The translations under genes were made by a program, and so were the position numbers. A stretch of DNA of 64,000 nucleotides from contig JAZARR010000237.1 of assembly GCA_037389465.1 (NCBI GenBank), positions 1,364,001 through 1,428,000 of the forward strand, in the 5' to 3' direction. The notes beneath the pieces are model-generated. The model made no database searches and was not told the DNA's origin. It saw only the letters and a program-made list of their open reading frames with translations. Positions 1 through 12,999 of this stretch are shown piece after piece (within the stretch, counting starts at the first letter, position 1; each line of letters opens with the position of its first letter). Origin of the DNA: Baylisascaris procyonis (lineage: Eukaryota > Nematoda > Chromadorea > Rhabditida > Ascarididae).

Positions 1-2380
1 TGACGCCTATTATAAAGACCCACACTATCGCTTGCCGCTCACAGTTTTCGTACTTACAACTAGAAAATTAAATCGTGCATCGTTGTAGTGTTCAACATTC
101 CAGTGTAAGTAGTCTACGCTATGCTAAAAAGTATTATGTAGTATTCTCCATTGTACTGCTCCTGTAATTTGATCTATCTGAGAGAATAGAGTTAGCCGAT
201 TCTATATTTCTCTAATTGTAAAGGAACCGTATATTTTCTAACTTTAAGCAATCAAATGAGTAAAATACGGCACGTGAGATGATACAGCATAAATCAACAA
301 AGCAATCTTTTCGAAGGGAATGCTCTCGAAAACATATATTCGAAATCGGAATGCTAATATGCCAGTTTGCTCGCCCAACGGATTCTTGAAACACCAATTT
401 CAAAGAAACTTCAACGAATACCCGCTAGGAGCCTTTCCGGCTTCAATGTCTATGAAATCCATTCACTGCTCCTCATATGTGGTCGTCGCAATGGCAGGCA
501 GCCCATTTACTACATAATGCGGTTTCCACTTAACCCAAAAGACATTGTCAACGGATCGTAACAAATTAAACTGTTGTCTTCTGCTGGATATAACATGATC
601 AAAAGAAAAAACCTGACAAAAAAAAGCAATCTATGGATTCCCCATGCAAACTGAGCACTGTCCAGATTTCAAAATTCTCTCGTCGCTTCATTTTCTTCAT
701 TAAACCGCACCACACTTTTGGCTGCTTTCAGCACATTAACTGGAGTTCGAAGTTCGACAGTGGTCAGCTAAATTAGTAGGAACTGTGCCAGAAGAAGCAG
801 CAATTATATTGCGATAAGGTTGCATGCAGCTGGTGCATGACAGGGAAACAGGTGAAACCAGGTGAAAATATTTTATCGACTCATTTAACTCATTTATGAA
901 GGCGTAAAATAGCGTTTGAGATAGGCACACGCAAAAAGAAAGGAAAGGCGGCGATTTAAAGGATTTGTAGAACCATCTATGAAAAACAAAGTTCGTTCGT
1001 GCGACGATCTTATCCCAGTCTTTACGAGACGCTTGAACTATGTTGCAACCCCATCAGGTAGTTCTTTTTAGTGCGACCTAGAATGGTACCAGCACTGGCA
1101 TCATGAACGCTGCTGGCAGGGTTTCGAAAGAAACTAGCGTCTCATGTAGATTCAACGAAATCACACCAAACGCCAAGCCCCTATCACCCTTTCTGCTATT
1201 ACACGATGGAAATTGACGACTCGGTGACAACTCCTTTCAATAAGTTTTAGCGCTCTAAAATACTTCGCATCCGGCTACTTGGGTAAATCGCTCTACAATC
1301 AGTATAAATACTTCAAGCCTAACAGAATAAAGAATGAATGAACGATTGCCGACCTTTACGCTAGGAAACTATCGAGGTTGTCAGGCACAGTATCGAGTTT
1401 GACCTTTTTAAATTCAATGAATGCACTGCAGCGAATTTGAACGAGTTTGCTGATGGCACTTATGAACGGACCTCATTTTTGATATTGATTACTATAACTC
1501 TGAGATGGTCATGTGGCGCACTTCAAGATGGTCAGTTTTGCAGCTTGACCTTAGTGTCATGGTAAACCCCCCCCCCCCCCTATAATCACCTCATTGTCGC
1601 ATAATATATTCTGACTTATTATTTTGCTCTTTCGCATTTTCCAGCTGCTACCTTGTTATTGCCACGTGGTAATAAGTCCATTTTATTCATTCTATTATTT
1701 ACGTCATAAGCATCAAATCTCTACGCGGCGATGTCTGTAGCAAAAGCAAACTTCTCTATTCACTCATAAAATGCGCGACAGAATTAACTTTTGAATGCAC
1801 TTCTAGATGCAGAGCAGTTTTTTTTTTTTTTTTTTTTACTGACAGAGAACTACGCAGGATACGGGAAATTCATACGATATCACGGAACCGAGCTGAGGAT
1901 TCAGTGAAGAGACAGAATACCTCAAATGAGTGCCATAGTAAAACTCTGAAAACTTCAGTAATAATGTTCAGAGCTCCTGAAGAATTTAAAAGATCTTTTG
2001 ATTCGTTGGTTAGAAAACGATGGCAATTCGATGAATGGAAATAGAATATTTTCCCATAACCAAAGTCGAGTTTCATAAAAGGCGATAGACCATCTTAGCT
2101 AATCTTAAAAGTTCTCGCAAACTGAATCATAGCAGTTCTATTAGTTCGGTATGGATCAGTAAGCTGCTAATACTCATAGCTATAGCTCATGGAAGCACAT
2201 TTCCACTGTCTGATATCAGAATTACTCTAAGAGTGAGCGCAGTAGGTCGCCAATCGGTTTAAAGATCAGTGCAGATGGACGATTCTGTATCTGTCGGTTT
2301 TTTGTTTTTTTGATGGGGAGATCCTTTTGTTTGTTCGAAAAAAAGTTTAAGAATGGTTTGAAAGTTTATGATTTTTCAAC
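1..2380. other. Non-coding, AT-rich; no supported gene
   Basis: No spliced reading frame was found on either strand. A 14-base C run lies at 1567-1580 and a T run near 1820-1838. The 1,000-1,400 part is less AT-rich and ends in an AATAAAGAATGAATGAA-like stretch near 1326-1342, which could be the tail of an old retroposon; no coding part of one is visible. Open frames at 320-561 overlap in two phases, so neither is convincing. Confidence 0.55.
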
Positions 2381-2479
2381 CGACCAACGTTGCTCTGTTC
2401 AAATCATTTCAGCATTTCGATCAAAAAGACTAAACAATTCAAATCTGATATTCTCAGTTACGCTACTATCTTGAATGAA

Positions 2480-2516
2480 AAGCGAAAACACACAAAGGCA
2501 CATACACACATACACA

Positions 2517-2604
<88 letters not shown>

Positions 2605-2690
2605 CGTATATACACATACACACATATACATATACATCCATCCATACATACATAAATACACACACATACGCATACAAAATATGCACATAA
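2480..2690. repeat. Compound (CA/TA)n microsatellite
   Basis: CA-rich sequence leads into an uninterrupted alternating AT tract at 2520-2600 (81 bp), followed by CATA/CATC-type repeats to about 2690. The Tyr/Ile-rich open frames across it on both strands are produced by the repeat and are not genes. Confidence 0.97.
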
Positions 2691-2699
2691 AAGCAAATG

Positions 2700-5600
2700 T
2701 TTTTTTTTTTGCATTGCAACAAAGCGCACGTGAAATTGAAACAATTATAAATTGTTATCGTGTCGATGATATTTTTTCGTTCATTTCAGTCAAAAGAGCA
2801 CAAACGTTAAAATAAACACTTATATTTATTGTCGCTTAATAAATTACTCATCATAAGTTGGAAAGTTGTAATTTATATAATCGAAAAAAATATACGTTCA
2901 ATTAAAGAGAAACGAAAGAAATCTAACAAACTCGGACAATCATTTTATGCAACGATTATATTGTGAACTTTGTGGGCAATTTAGGTATGATAGAATGAAA
3001 ACGTTTACAGCAATAGGAATTCCCATTTAAAAAGCTCATCGAAACCTTGAAGTTAAAAGTTTTAGATGGCACTCACATACCTATCGCACCCTTTAATCCA
3101 TTCCAGCTCTAAATTTCCGCTTTCCTCTCTGGTCTCCAATCTCTCCCCTCAGCCTTTTCGCAAAACTCGTCAGTGCTGCGAAACTTAAATTTAAAAAAAA
3201 AAAAAAAACAACAGATATTCGTACGTTTGAAGAAAATAATGACACAGTAGGATGAAACGCCGATATAGTATAATTGCGTGCAAAATAATTGTCATATTAT
3301 GGTAAATCTTCATTTCTCATCGATCAAGACTAGCATTTTCCCTCAAGAATATGAGCTTTGTAACGTTGAGTGATCGGCAAGAATTATTTTTTTAGTCGCC
3401 TCTCAGTCCAATTCCTTTTTGAACAGCTATATTGCTATTGAATCTATTCGGTCATACATGCCGAAAACATGTTAAGCCAATATATAATATGTACATCGGT
3501 CAACAAACAATGCTTCAAACTACTATCATTTTCTAAAGCATATCAAACTCTAATTTAGGAGCAAATTGTAGCTGTTTTTTTTTTTGTGAAAGAACACATT
3601 ATGTGTTTTAATAATTTGCCGATGTGCTACAGCTACGCTAGAAGCGTAGAAATAAATAGGATGTAGGGAAGTATGATTAGGCAAAAGTCGAATCTGTGAG
3701 GTTGACGTTGTTGAGTTGACTCGCGTTATACGAATATGTCGCGTGCCATGAGCTCAACAGTGAAATATATGCAAAGAGGAGACGAGAGACGAATCTAGCG
3801 ATGCCGGTGCATACACGAAACATTCAGCTCGCCTATTCGCAATTAATAGATACTTGTAGATGTGCCCACATCTCAACGATTTCATCTTATCTATTACCAC
3901 CTAAAGAAAGTGGACTACACCTCCGATATTTTTCTTCTCGATCAAATATGGAGCTATACCTCGGAGCTATATTACTAAAAGGTTCGTCACATTGAGTACA
4001 TGCAGTTCTAAGAAGTTATTTTGTTAGTCATTCGAAAGAGTTTTCCTAATGCCGTAATATTTGAGACCGCTTCTATTTTATTGCTATTTCCTGCTATAGT
4101 CATTGGCCATTCATTGCTTATCCAGACTAAAAGTTAAGATTTAGATGCCTAATGTACAAAACTACCTCATATAATATAAACAGCAATATGCAGCAGCTGA
4201 TTTCTCCGGAGTACATAATTCTTAAGCAGAAAATGAATAATAAATATGAACTATGATTTGTGGATTTGTTTTCATTTGCGCATTTATGCGAGCAAAGGTT
4301 GAAATTTTGATAACGAAATAGTGGATTAATGATAAAGGATGAATTTTAGAACGGGACGTAAAAAGGTATATATATATATCTCAATTTTGCGAATCTCATT
4401 GCAATTGTAATAGAGCAAATGAATCGAAATACGGTTATAGACGGATAGATGTACAAAAATAACTTCAATAATTCAAGAAAAAAAAAATTTGGAAGAAAAA
4501 AATGAAATCGACTTCAAGTCTCTAAATTGATCGGCAACATCCAGAGAGAAAGAATAGCAACAAACATAGACGACTTCTATTCGATTCATTTATGAAAATT
4601 ATCATCAAAATATTGCCGAACTCAAAGTACCGTCGGGTTTTTTTTAAGATTCGATGACTTTTTGAAGAATCTGGAATAATCATGCAGAAAATTTACTTGA
4701 AGGTTGGAAAGAGGAGATCAGCGTATAGCCAGGCTATATTCATTCACATCTTTGATGGTGAAGCTTTGTCTGGTAGATCCAGAATTTTATGTGGAATAAT
4801 TTTGGGTGAAATTGAATATCGAGTTAAGTCGACTCAATCAAAAGAATGCACAATCACTCCTCTAAGATACCTGGTCGTAGCATTATTACATCACTCGACA
4901 AAAATACCAACGTTGTAGTGGAATCTTACAAATAATCCTCGAATTAATATCCTATGATTGCTTAACACATTTTCACTTATAAAGCAAATTTTTTACCGAA
5001 TCTTAAAGACTTCAATCGTGAGGAGTGAGATCTTATGAAAAATCAATAAAGGAGAATAAAATATTGCCAAGAGAAGGGGTGGCGGTTGTCGAGATGGGAA
5101 GAGATGGGGACAACAGCACTATCAATTTGAACGACGGAAGAGCAATAAGAATGTCGCGAGTTTCATCAAGAAAGCGGTCGTACCTCAAACTAGAAACAAT
5201 CATAGAAAAGGATAAATAAAGAAATTTTTCTATTTTAAACAATCCTAATTGAATTTCTTCTCATATTTCATTGAAAAAAAAAAGAGCTAAAAACGTTTTC
5301 ATTGCTAGGCAAATGGGAGTTTCTGTTCATCGTTGTTCATTTTCCCCACCACATAAACGATGTCCATAACTTAGATAACAACGTCATGAGCTGATAAATT
5401 AGTAAGCTATCATTATAAACATCGTATACAGCTAACGATGTTAACGTGACTAATCGAAAGCGATAAGCAAGCGCTTCGATATGCAATGCTTGTATCTTGT
5501 ATTTTCTAATTATGCGAATCACTGTTCACTAATGATGCAACTGTTGCTCTAATCAATGAAAGGAATGCGAATTCTGAGTAGAGTTGTAGTAAATTAAATG

Positions 5601-8600
5601 GCATACGGAAACATTGTTTCCAAGGTGAACTAAAACTAAAATTATCTGCATAATAGGTGATGTACTTCGAGTTCGAAGTACAGTGTTCGTGTGAAAAATA
5701 ATAGCAAATAACTGTACGTTTCAAAGTAAGACAAATTAAATGATTTCAATTATTAAAAATACTCAAAAATTTTTCCTTCTGAGCAATTTTTCTTTCAATG
5801 AAAGAAAAAGAAGGATAATTGATGCAGCTATCTCTACTTTCTTTATGTGTTCTATTCGTTTCAATTTTCTTTCTTACCGAGAAAACGTATTCATTTACGA
5901 TTATTATGCATTAAGATGTTAAAGTAGAAGTTTAAGAAACAGTCAACTAGCTTGAAAGGGAAAAAACAACTTAGCAAAAGCGCACTGCCAAAGAAGGTGA
6001 CGGGGTTAGTCATTGTAATGGAATGAAAAAGAAGAGGAAAAGATATCTCAAAAGTTTAGCCAAATAAAAACAAAGTGATATTCAAATGAAACATTAAATG
6101 ACTTAGTTGTAATTGTGAACAACAAAGGGGATACAAACGGAATATCGAAACTTCCACAATAATAGAAAACTTAATTAAAAACTAAAATAATAAACTGATG
6201 AGAATAGAACCACAAAAGACGTTAAAAATGACGAAATAAGACCAACTCAGCAACATATATATATAGATCGCCACTTAAATGAGACCGACGACATGCAACG
6301 AAATGTTCAATTGTGAACAGTGAGCAGAGATGATATTGAATCATTCATTAAAGCAATCAATAAAGAAACCAGTTTGATCTCTTTTTTTTCTTTTTTTTTT
6401 GCTCTTTGCATATACAATGTGACCTTTGCAATAGCAATTTGTATCATCTTTATATGCTGCAATCTTTTGCATAAATCTCTAAACTTGTATATTTCAGATG
6501 AGATATTATTACTTCTTGGTCAATTTTTACATATTACAAGGCAAAAGGGGGGCGGAGGGGGGGGGGGGGAAGCCAAGTAAAGAATTAATCCATAGAGTAT
6601 TTCCCGAGACGTGTAAAGTCAAAAGTTCACGTTGAAAAAAAAATGCACTAAGTAAATGGAAATAGGTTTATTTGTAATAAAGGCATAATTATGCAGTTTC
6701 GGCAGTTGTGTCGTTGATAAACTTGTTTTGAACAAAAACAACCGAAAGTAATATTCTAAACGCTGAAAACAGCAATAGAACGCAATCGTTTTATTTTGGG
6801 GAATACACATCGAAAAAGAAGTGTATAGAGAGAAGAGAAGAGTAATATTTGACGTGATAGAGTTTGATTCGATATCCACTCGAAATTGTTGAGTGAGACG
6901 AACACGAAAAAGTTTTAAAATGTAGAATATTTTTATGTGCGCATAAACGAATATGATTTAGGCGTAACGCACGCGATATTCATACATGATATGATTATGA
7001 AGGAATAATCAGCGAATTCAATTCTATGACATGGATTCAAATTGAACTCAATGAATTCAAGCAACAGGACAAATTGCTATGCACTCGATTGTGCATGTTG
7101 TTAAACAGTATCAATTTTACGTATAGTGTCGTGTGGGGGGGGGGGGCTCTGACTTCCGGTGAATTGGAACGCCTGTCGAAAACAACATTTCAACTTTTTT
7201 CTAGCGATTTTTTCGTCGGCAGTTTCCGAGCTGAAAAAAGTGCTCCGACGGGGTCCGTCTACCCGGCTGAAAATCCTCTCCCAGCAGCATACCGGTGGCG
7301 CAACACAAACTAGAAGGTGGAAAAACGCCAGTACCATAGGACTGCACAGCTTCCGTCGAGTTTTCTTCGAAAACATGAATATGCGAAAGTACTTTCAAAA
7401 CTGCCTTTATAAGTCGTCTAAAAGAAGAACTTTCACCACCAAATTGTCTTGTGAAGATCTCTAAGCATTATCAGCGCTGCAAACGATGAGTTGAAGTCCT
7501 ATTTCTAAATATTTGGCACTGTTCTATCAACAATCTTTGCTTATACCATCGGAGCCTGATTCTACCATTTGAAGTCCTTTGCATTCGTGAGGTTGTAAAA
7601 ACAATTAACGAGTACGAACGCTCTATCTTAATAGTGTCTACTAACAGCTCTATTAGTTGAAGTGCCGTATGAATATGCTAGCTTTATTCGATGTTCCATG
7701 CGCTTGTATTCATCCGATGCGGAGTTGCAATAATTCAGTCGCTAATGCACCTGCATTACCTAAAATACCTTGATTTATCTTATACAGATGTGTTTGTTAG
7801 ATTGAAATATAATCGATGATGACTTAAACACCAATGTAAAATAATTTTCCACCTTTCTTTGAGCAAGAGATTGCAACGATTCTTCAAATGATAGTAATTC
7901 TCCAGCTAGCAGTAATCATATGCGGCAAGTTGCGGAATCTTTATTTCAAGGCGACAACTAGATGATCGAACGGGTATTCTAAGCACGTAGGCTCATTATG
8001 TGTTGTTACGAAATTTTCATAATTTAATTCACTTACTTCATTTGAGGAAAAAGTATTACTCGAGTATTGCATTCACCTTCATACGATACGTTAGACAATA
8101 AGCAATATTTCAGCATATCTCAAAAACACTCATTGATAGACGAAGAAAGATACAAGGAGAATTTCCATAAATTTGGATGAATGGAACGTGAGAATATAGT
8201 CGCAACCGTTTTTATGCGGATCACGGTAAATTTCTTGCTATATATTACATAAACAGTGCCGTTACATAATAAAAAAAAGTGAAAAATTCTTATAAAACGC
8301 TTAAAAATAGTTGGTTTTTTTTTCTTTTTTTTGAAAACGTTGTCAGCCATTAACGAATAGTTTGAAATGTAGGCATAAAAGTTGACCGACGCTACGAAAA
8401 TAAAGCACACATCTTCGACAGATGACACTTGCAGCTTTATAACGTAGACACACGCGTACACAACGCCGCTACACTGATTGAATGCCCCTAATCCCTTCGT
8501 TACCGACTTGAGGCAGAAACGACGATGCTCTCCTTCGCACGATAACAAAAACAGATAAATTTCAAATTTTTACGCTTTAGATCCTCAAAAAAATGGAGTT

Positions 8601-11600
8601 TCAGGTGTACTGAGGAGGATGGTTTTGAGTCGAAGAGTGGAAATGAATTTGAAGAATTCCTTCGCTTCGAGGTAGTCATGCATTGTGCAGAAATAGCAGA
8701 GCAATTTAAACGCATTGCTTTGATTTAAATCGACCTCTACTATACCTAAAGCTGTAATTTATCACTTTAATTTTTAACAGTTCCGGGCAGGAAATAAATC
8801 GTTTTCGGGTTGAAAGTCGAGCATAAACTTGGGCCTAAGTTGTGGTTTCTTTCAAAAAATACGCTGAAAACTCACTCACTTCTGCGATATGATGGATCAG
8901 TCTATACTATGCATATGTTATGAATCTAGTTCCGGAATGAGCAATCTAATCACGCATGTGTTATAGCCGTCATAGCAACTTCACCTTCTACACTTCCACT
9001 CATAAAAAATTAATTATTGTTCGACGAAACATTAACATAAAGTTCGAAGATCGGTTGCCACTAGTGGACGCTAAAGCACATGATGCAATCGTTACGTGAA
9101 CTGAGGAAATTTTTTAAAAATTTCAAAAATCTACATTGCAATTGGAAAAACATTTATTCAAGTGACCTCAGTTTTCGAGATAAAAGAATGAAATCTGACC
9201 CTCTTTAGTATCGCTAACCACTGCAACAAATAGCATCCCTCTAATTATTGCTTTATATATAAAGTTGCTTTTTTTCCATATTTTTGAAAGACAAGGTAAC
9301 GCGTGGACATAAAAAGTGAGAACGGTGAAATGTTCAGTGCCCACAAAATTCATTCTACGAATATTTATAAAAGACTCGAAATATCAGTGAGTTTGAACAC
9401 CAGAGCTAAGAAGTTTATCAGTGCACTCATTTCTAGATCAAGCATTATTAACGTTTAGTATCTGACTAAAAAAGCGAATGTGACAGCTGGCTGTTTATTA
9501 CGATTGAGATTTTTGAAAGAGTTATATTAACATACAGTTCTGCGATTAAGAGTAGCTGCCGAACAAATTGCGGAAGCAATAGACCATGGAATTCAAGCAA
9601 GAAGCGACTGCTCTGTTTACCTAAAGTTGCAAATATTTTTCTTGCTCGTTGGTGACAAAATATGAGAAAATTCATATTGGATCGTTTTGATGTGAAAGAT
9701 AGGCAACTCATCTCCTTGTTTTCTCGTCTTCGGCTTCATTTTAGCTCACCTTCTTGCTACAGTTTACAAAGTTCATCTCACCTTTGCTTAGTATGATTGA
9801 GTGAATGAAATTACGCTCTCTACGAAAATATTTTTTCTCCGGCTAAATGGTCAAAGAATATCCTGCTCCCGGCCAGTCCTTCAAAAATCGTCGTTACTGG
9901 AGAGCCGTCGATTCGCTTGAACAGTCATGATGATTTCCGGTGTATGAGTACTCGTGGACCACCCAAGTCGCAATTATTTGTAGTAGATATTTCGACTTCC
10001 ACAAAAGTTTTGATGGTTCTCTCTTATCGATAGACATCACTATGTACCATTTTTTAGCTTGCAAAAATTAGTTGAGACTTATTCTTGAATACGCTTATGT
10101 AGTGTAGTCGTCTTATATAAAAAAGTAATATGCTAAACAAATGCCTAAGAAGATACTTTGTGAAAAATGCATACACACTTAGACTTGTAAACTTAAAGCA
10201 AATCCTTGTATGGCACACAAGTATATGCTCACTTTCAAGCATTTTGATCTTCTACAATATTTCTCATTTTCCTATAGGAGATGCGGTCAGCTCTTCTAGG
10301 TTTATAGAGGATTGTTTAGAAGCATTTCACAGAAATGTTGAAACGAATGTATTCGTTATCCTCTGGAATTTGTTGCTTAAAGAAATACCGTTAGGCAATA
10401 GTGCGGTTGCATTTAAACAAAACTTCAACATAGCTACTTCTAGCCTATAATTTCTTAAGATTCATTCGCTTCGTCCATTTATGGATATGAGTCAACAATT
10501 GCTATATTCCAGCAACACATAACAGTTGATTTATTATCACTAACTAGCCGATGTGATACATTTATTTATTGCTGCATTATTTCTTATCGCTATATATGCA
10601 TATATTTGATATTTGTTCGAAAATCTTTTTATGTATCAGTATTCTGTGATTTTCAGATGATATTTTCATTAAATGTTCCACATAATTTTAAGCATTTATA
10701 TAAAATAACCGATTTCTAAATTCTCATAAATCATTGTTTTAAAAGAACTTATATTTCTTTCGTGTGCTTTTTTGCTGTTTACCTCAGCGTGAAGTTATTA
10801 AACCGCCATAATTTGGCTCTTCTACCTTGCTTCTTCTAAATTGAATTACGAGAGCAACTATTGTCCATACGGAGTTTTAACCTGTGATAACACTTCGTAA
10901 GTGTTTCCATACTAAAAGAATATTGAATAGAAACAATGAAGCCGATTGAAATGAGATGATTCTATTCTACTGCGCGTTAAGCGCACAATTCAATTGACAT
11001 GCAATCTAAGTAATCCGAAACACGCAATCAATGTGCTTCGTATAAAATTGTTCGCAAGCAACATACTTGCTGCGCAATGAATCCTATTTGTGTACATTTG
11101 GAAGGTTTTTTTTAATACTAGTTATTACTTTTGAAGATTTTGAAAACAATGAGCAATTAGTAATTCCTGATTCAACGGGCATCCGTTATTTTTGCATTTT
11201 TCATGAGAAATTCAGAAATTTCATAGATTTGAATTTTTTTTTTCTTTTACTCCATTTTGCGGTGTTTTCGGTGGTAATTCGCACCCTCGTCCCGTTCTCT
11301 CGTTATCCTAAATCACTAAAATCCTCACTTCTCTCAAAGTACTTCATGACAACAGTTAATACTGTGAAAAGGATTTTTTAGGTAATATCTCGCATTTTCT
11401 GCTTTTTTCTATAAAGTGGAACGTAGAAAATATTACTACAGCAGGCTAGCACTATCAAAATTCGAACGAAATATTCGAAGATTCAACTATCAAAACTTCT
11501 TTTTTTTTGAATAACTTTTTTTTGAGTCATTAAAATTTCGACACATTTTTGCAAAAGTTCGCTTTTGCAGTTTAAAATCTGAGGAATATATGCCAGCTTC

Positions 11601-12911
11601 TATTAAAAATCTTTTGAAATAGAATCCCATCTTGAAACTTCATCGTCACATTTATCGATAAATTTATTATCCAATAATTTGTAATTTTAATACAACTTTT
11701 CGCATGCGAATTCCCAAATTTCGACTGCGTATTTCTTTAGCGTCATATCAAAGTGAAATTAAAAAAGTAATAACGAAAAGTCTATCACTAAAATATTTGG
11801 CATGACAGTTAGCAATATTTCCCTGATGTTCATCACCTTTAACAGATTTCCTAAAATCATGCAAATCTCATCCTATGTAAATCGCAACTTAAAAACGCTC
11901 CCTCAATATTCTTGCAAATTGATCCATGAATATTCATCTGCCCTCCATAAAGAAGAAGTAATAAACCTGAAATGTTTCATTAAACTCCATAGTATCTAAA
12001 ATGAGAGATGCAATAATAGACGTCAATAAGAGAGTTGCTTAAATACGATATTTAGAAACCTTTCGTGAGTAATTTAAAGTGCAATATTTGCACCATTATC
12101 TCAGCTTATGTGTTTAAGTGAAAAATTGAAGCAATAAAAAGTGTTCATAGCATTAATTATTAAGAAATTAGATGCAATACATAAGTCGCATTTGATAGAC
12201 ATTTTTTGCATTTTGTGCAGCTAATAAATAAATGTTTAAGAACAACGCAATGATGTGAATTCGAACGGAAGTAAACGTTTCTAAAACGTCGAAGCACTAA
12301 TAAGTAATTTACTACGTTAGAAATATTTCCACCAATTATTCACAAGTTAATAGTGTTCACGCATTTAATACTGAAAATAAGCCTAGCCGCGTCTATATTT
12401 CCGTTCATTTTATTTCTTGACAATGAGAAATGATCGCCTCAAATTACGCATTTAAATTTCACATATATAAATGAATGATAGCGTATTTGGATTCAGAGTA
12501 TAAGATTTTGCTCTTAAAGGTTTTCTCTACTTATAATATCATAAAAAAATATTTATTTCATTGTTAAAGATGATTGTGCAGAATATTCGATCCGATATTT
12601 TGCTTTATTTGATGAGGGAAAAATTCGCTGACATATATATTATGATAGCGATTGTATTGCTCAGTAATTCAGCAATTAAGATTTATTGATGATGCTTCTT
12701 TCTTAATCATCAAGAATTTTGTGCTTGATGAATCGTTAGCACCACCTTCAAATCGTCTCATAATTGTCACTTCTTTATTAATCAATATTTTTTTAGTCGT
12801 TTTATAGTCGTTCGAGAATATTTAGCTGAAAAAAGTTTCCATTAAATGCTTTGTCGCAACAGTGGATGAAAATTTTATTCACTAACTTTGCAAAAGCTCA
12901 TAAAACTGGAA

Positions 12912-12913
<2 letters not shown>
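2700..12913. other. Non-coding, AT-rich; no supported gene
   Basis: About 10 kb with no gene I can support. It contains a short TA tract near 4366-4379, a 13-base G run at 6557-6569 and a 12-base G run at 7135-7146. A GC-richer block at about 7,130-7,330 could be promoter-like. Open frames at 4682-4918 and 5025-5219 are described separately. Elsewhere the ORFs are short, low in complexity and overlap in several frames. Confidence 0.5.
5022..5219 (+). other. Short ORF with protein-like composition, possible terminal exon or remnant
   Basis: An open frame of about 65 codons ends in TAA at 5217-5219, and that stop overlaps an AATAAA poly(A)-type hexamer (AAATAAAG). The translation is charged and balanced, for example LPREGVAVVEMGRDGDNST, unlike the Phe/Ile/Lys-rich noise nearby. 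It could be the last exon of a gene whose other exons I cannot find, or a fragment of a decayed mobile element. No domain was recognised. The 78-codon frame just upstream (4682-4918, other phase) may belong to the same remnant. Confidence 0.25.

Positions 12914-12998
<85 letters not shown>
12914..12998. repeat. (TA)n microsatellite
   Basis: Uninterrupted alternating AT dinucleotide tract of 85 bp. Confidence 0.97.

Positions 12999-12999
<1 letters not shown>

Noticed and set aside
320..561. Two overlapping ORFs near the left edge
   Set aside because: Both frames look equally plausible, which argues against either; no phase-consistent partner exon is seen.
2390..2815. Long Tyr/Ile-rich ORFs on both strands across the (TA)n tract
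   Set aside because: They are open only because TA repeats encode Tyr/Ile in every frame; the flanks are simple repeats and no splice structure fits.
6320..6580. 86-codon ORF rich in Phe/Ile ending in a Gly run
   Set aside because: Composition is that of AT-rich noise read into a poly-G tract; no splice or family evidence.
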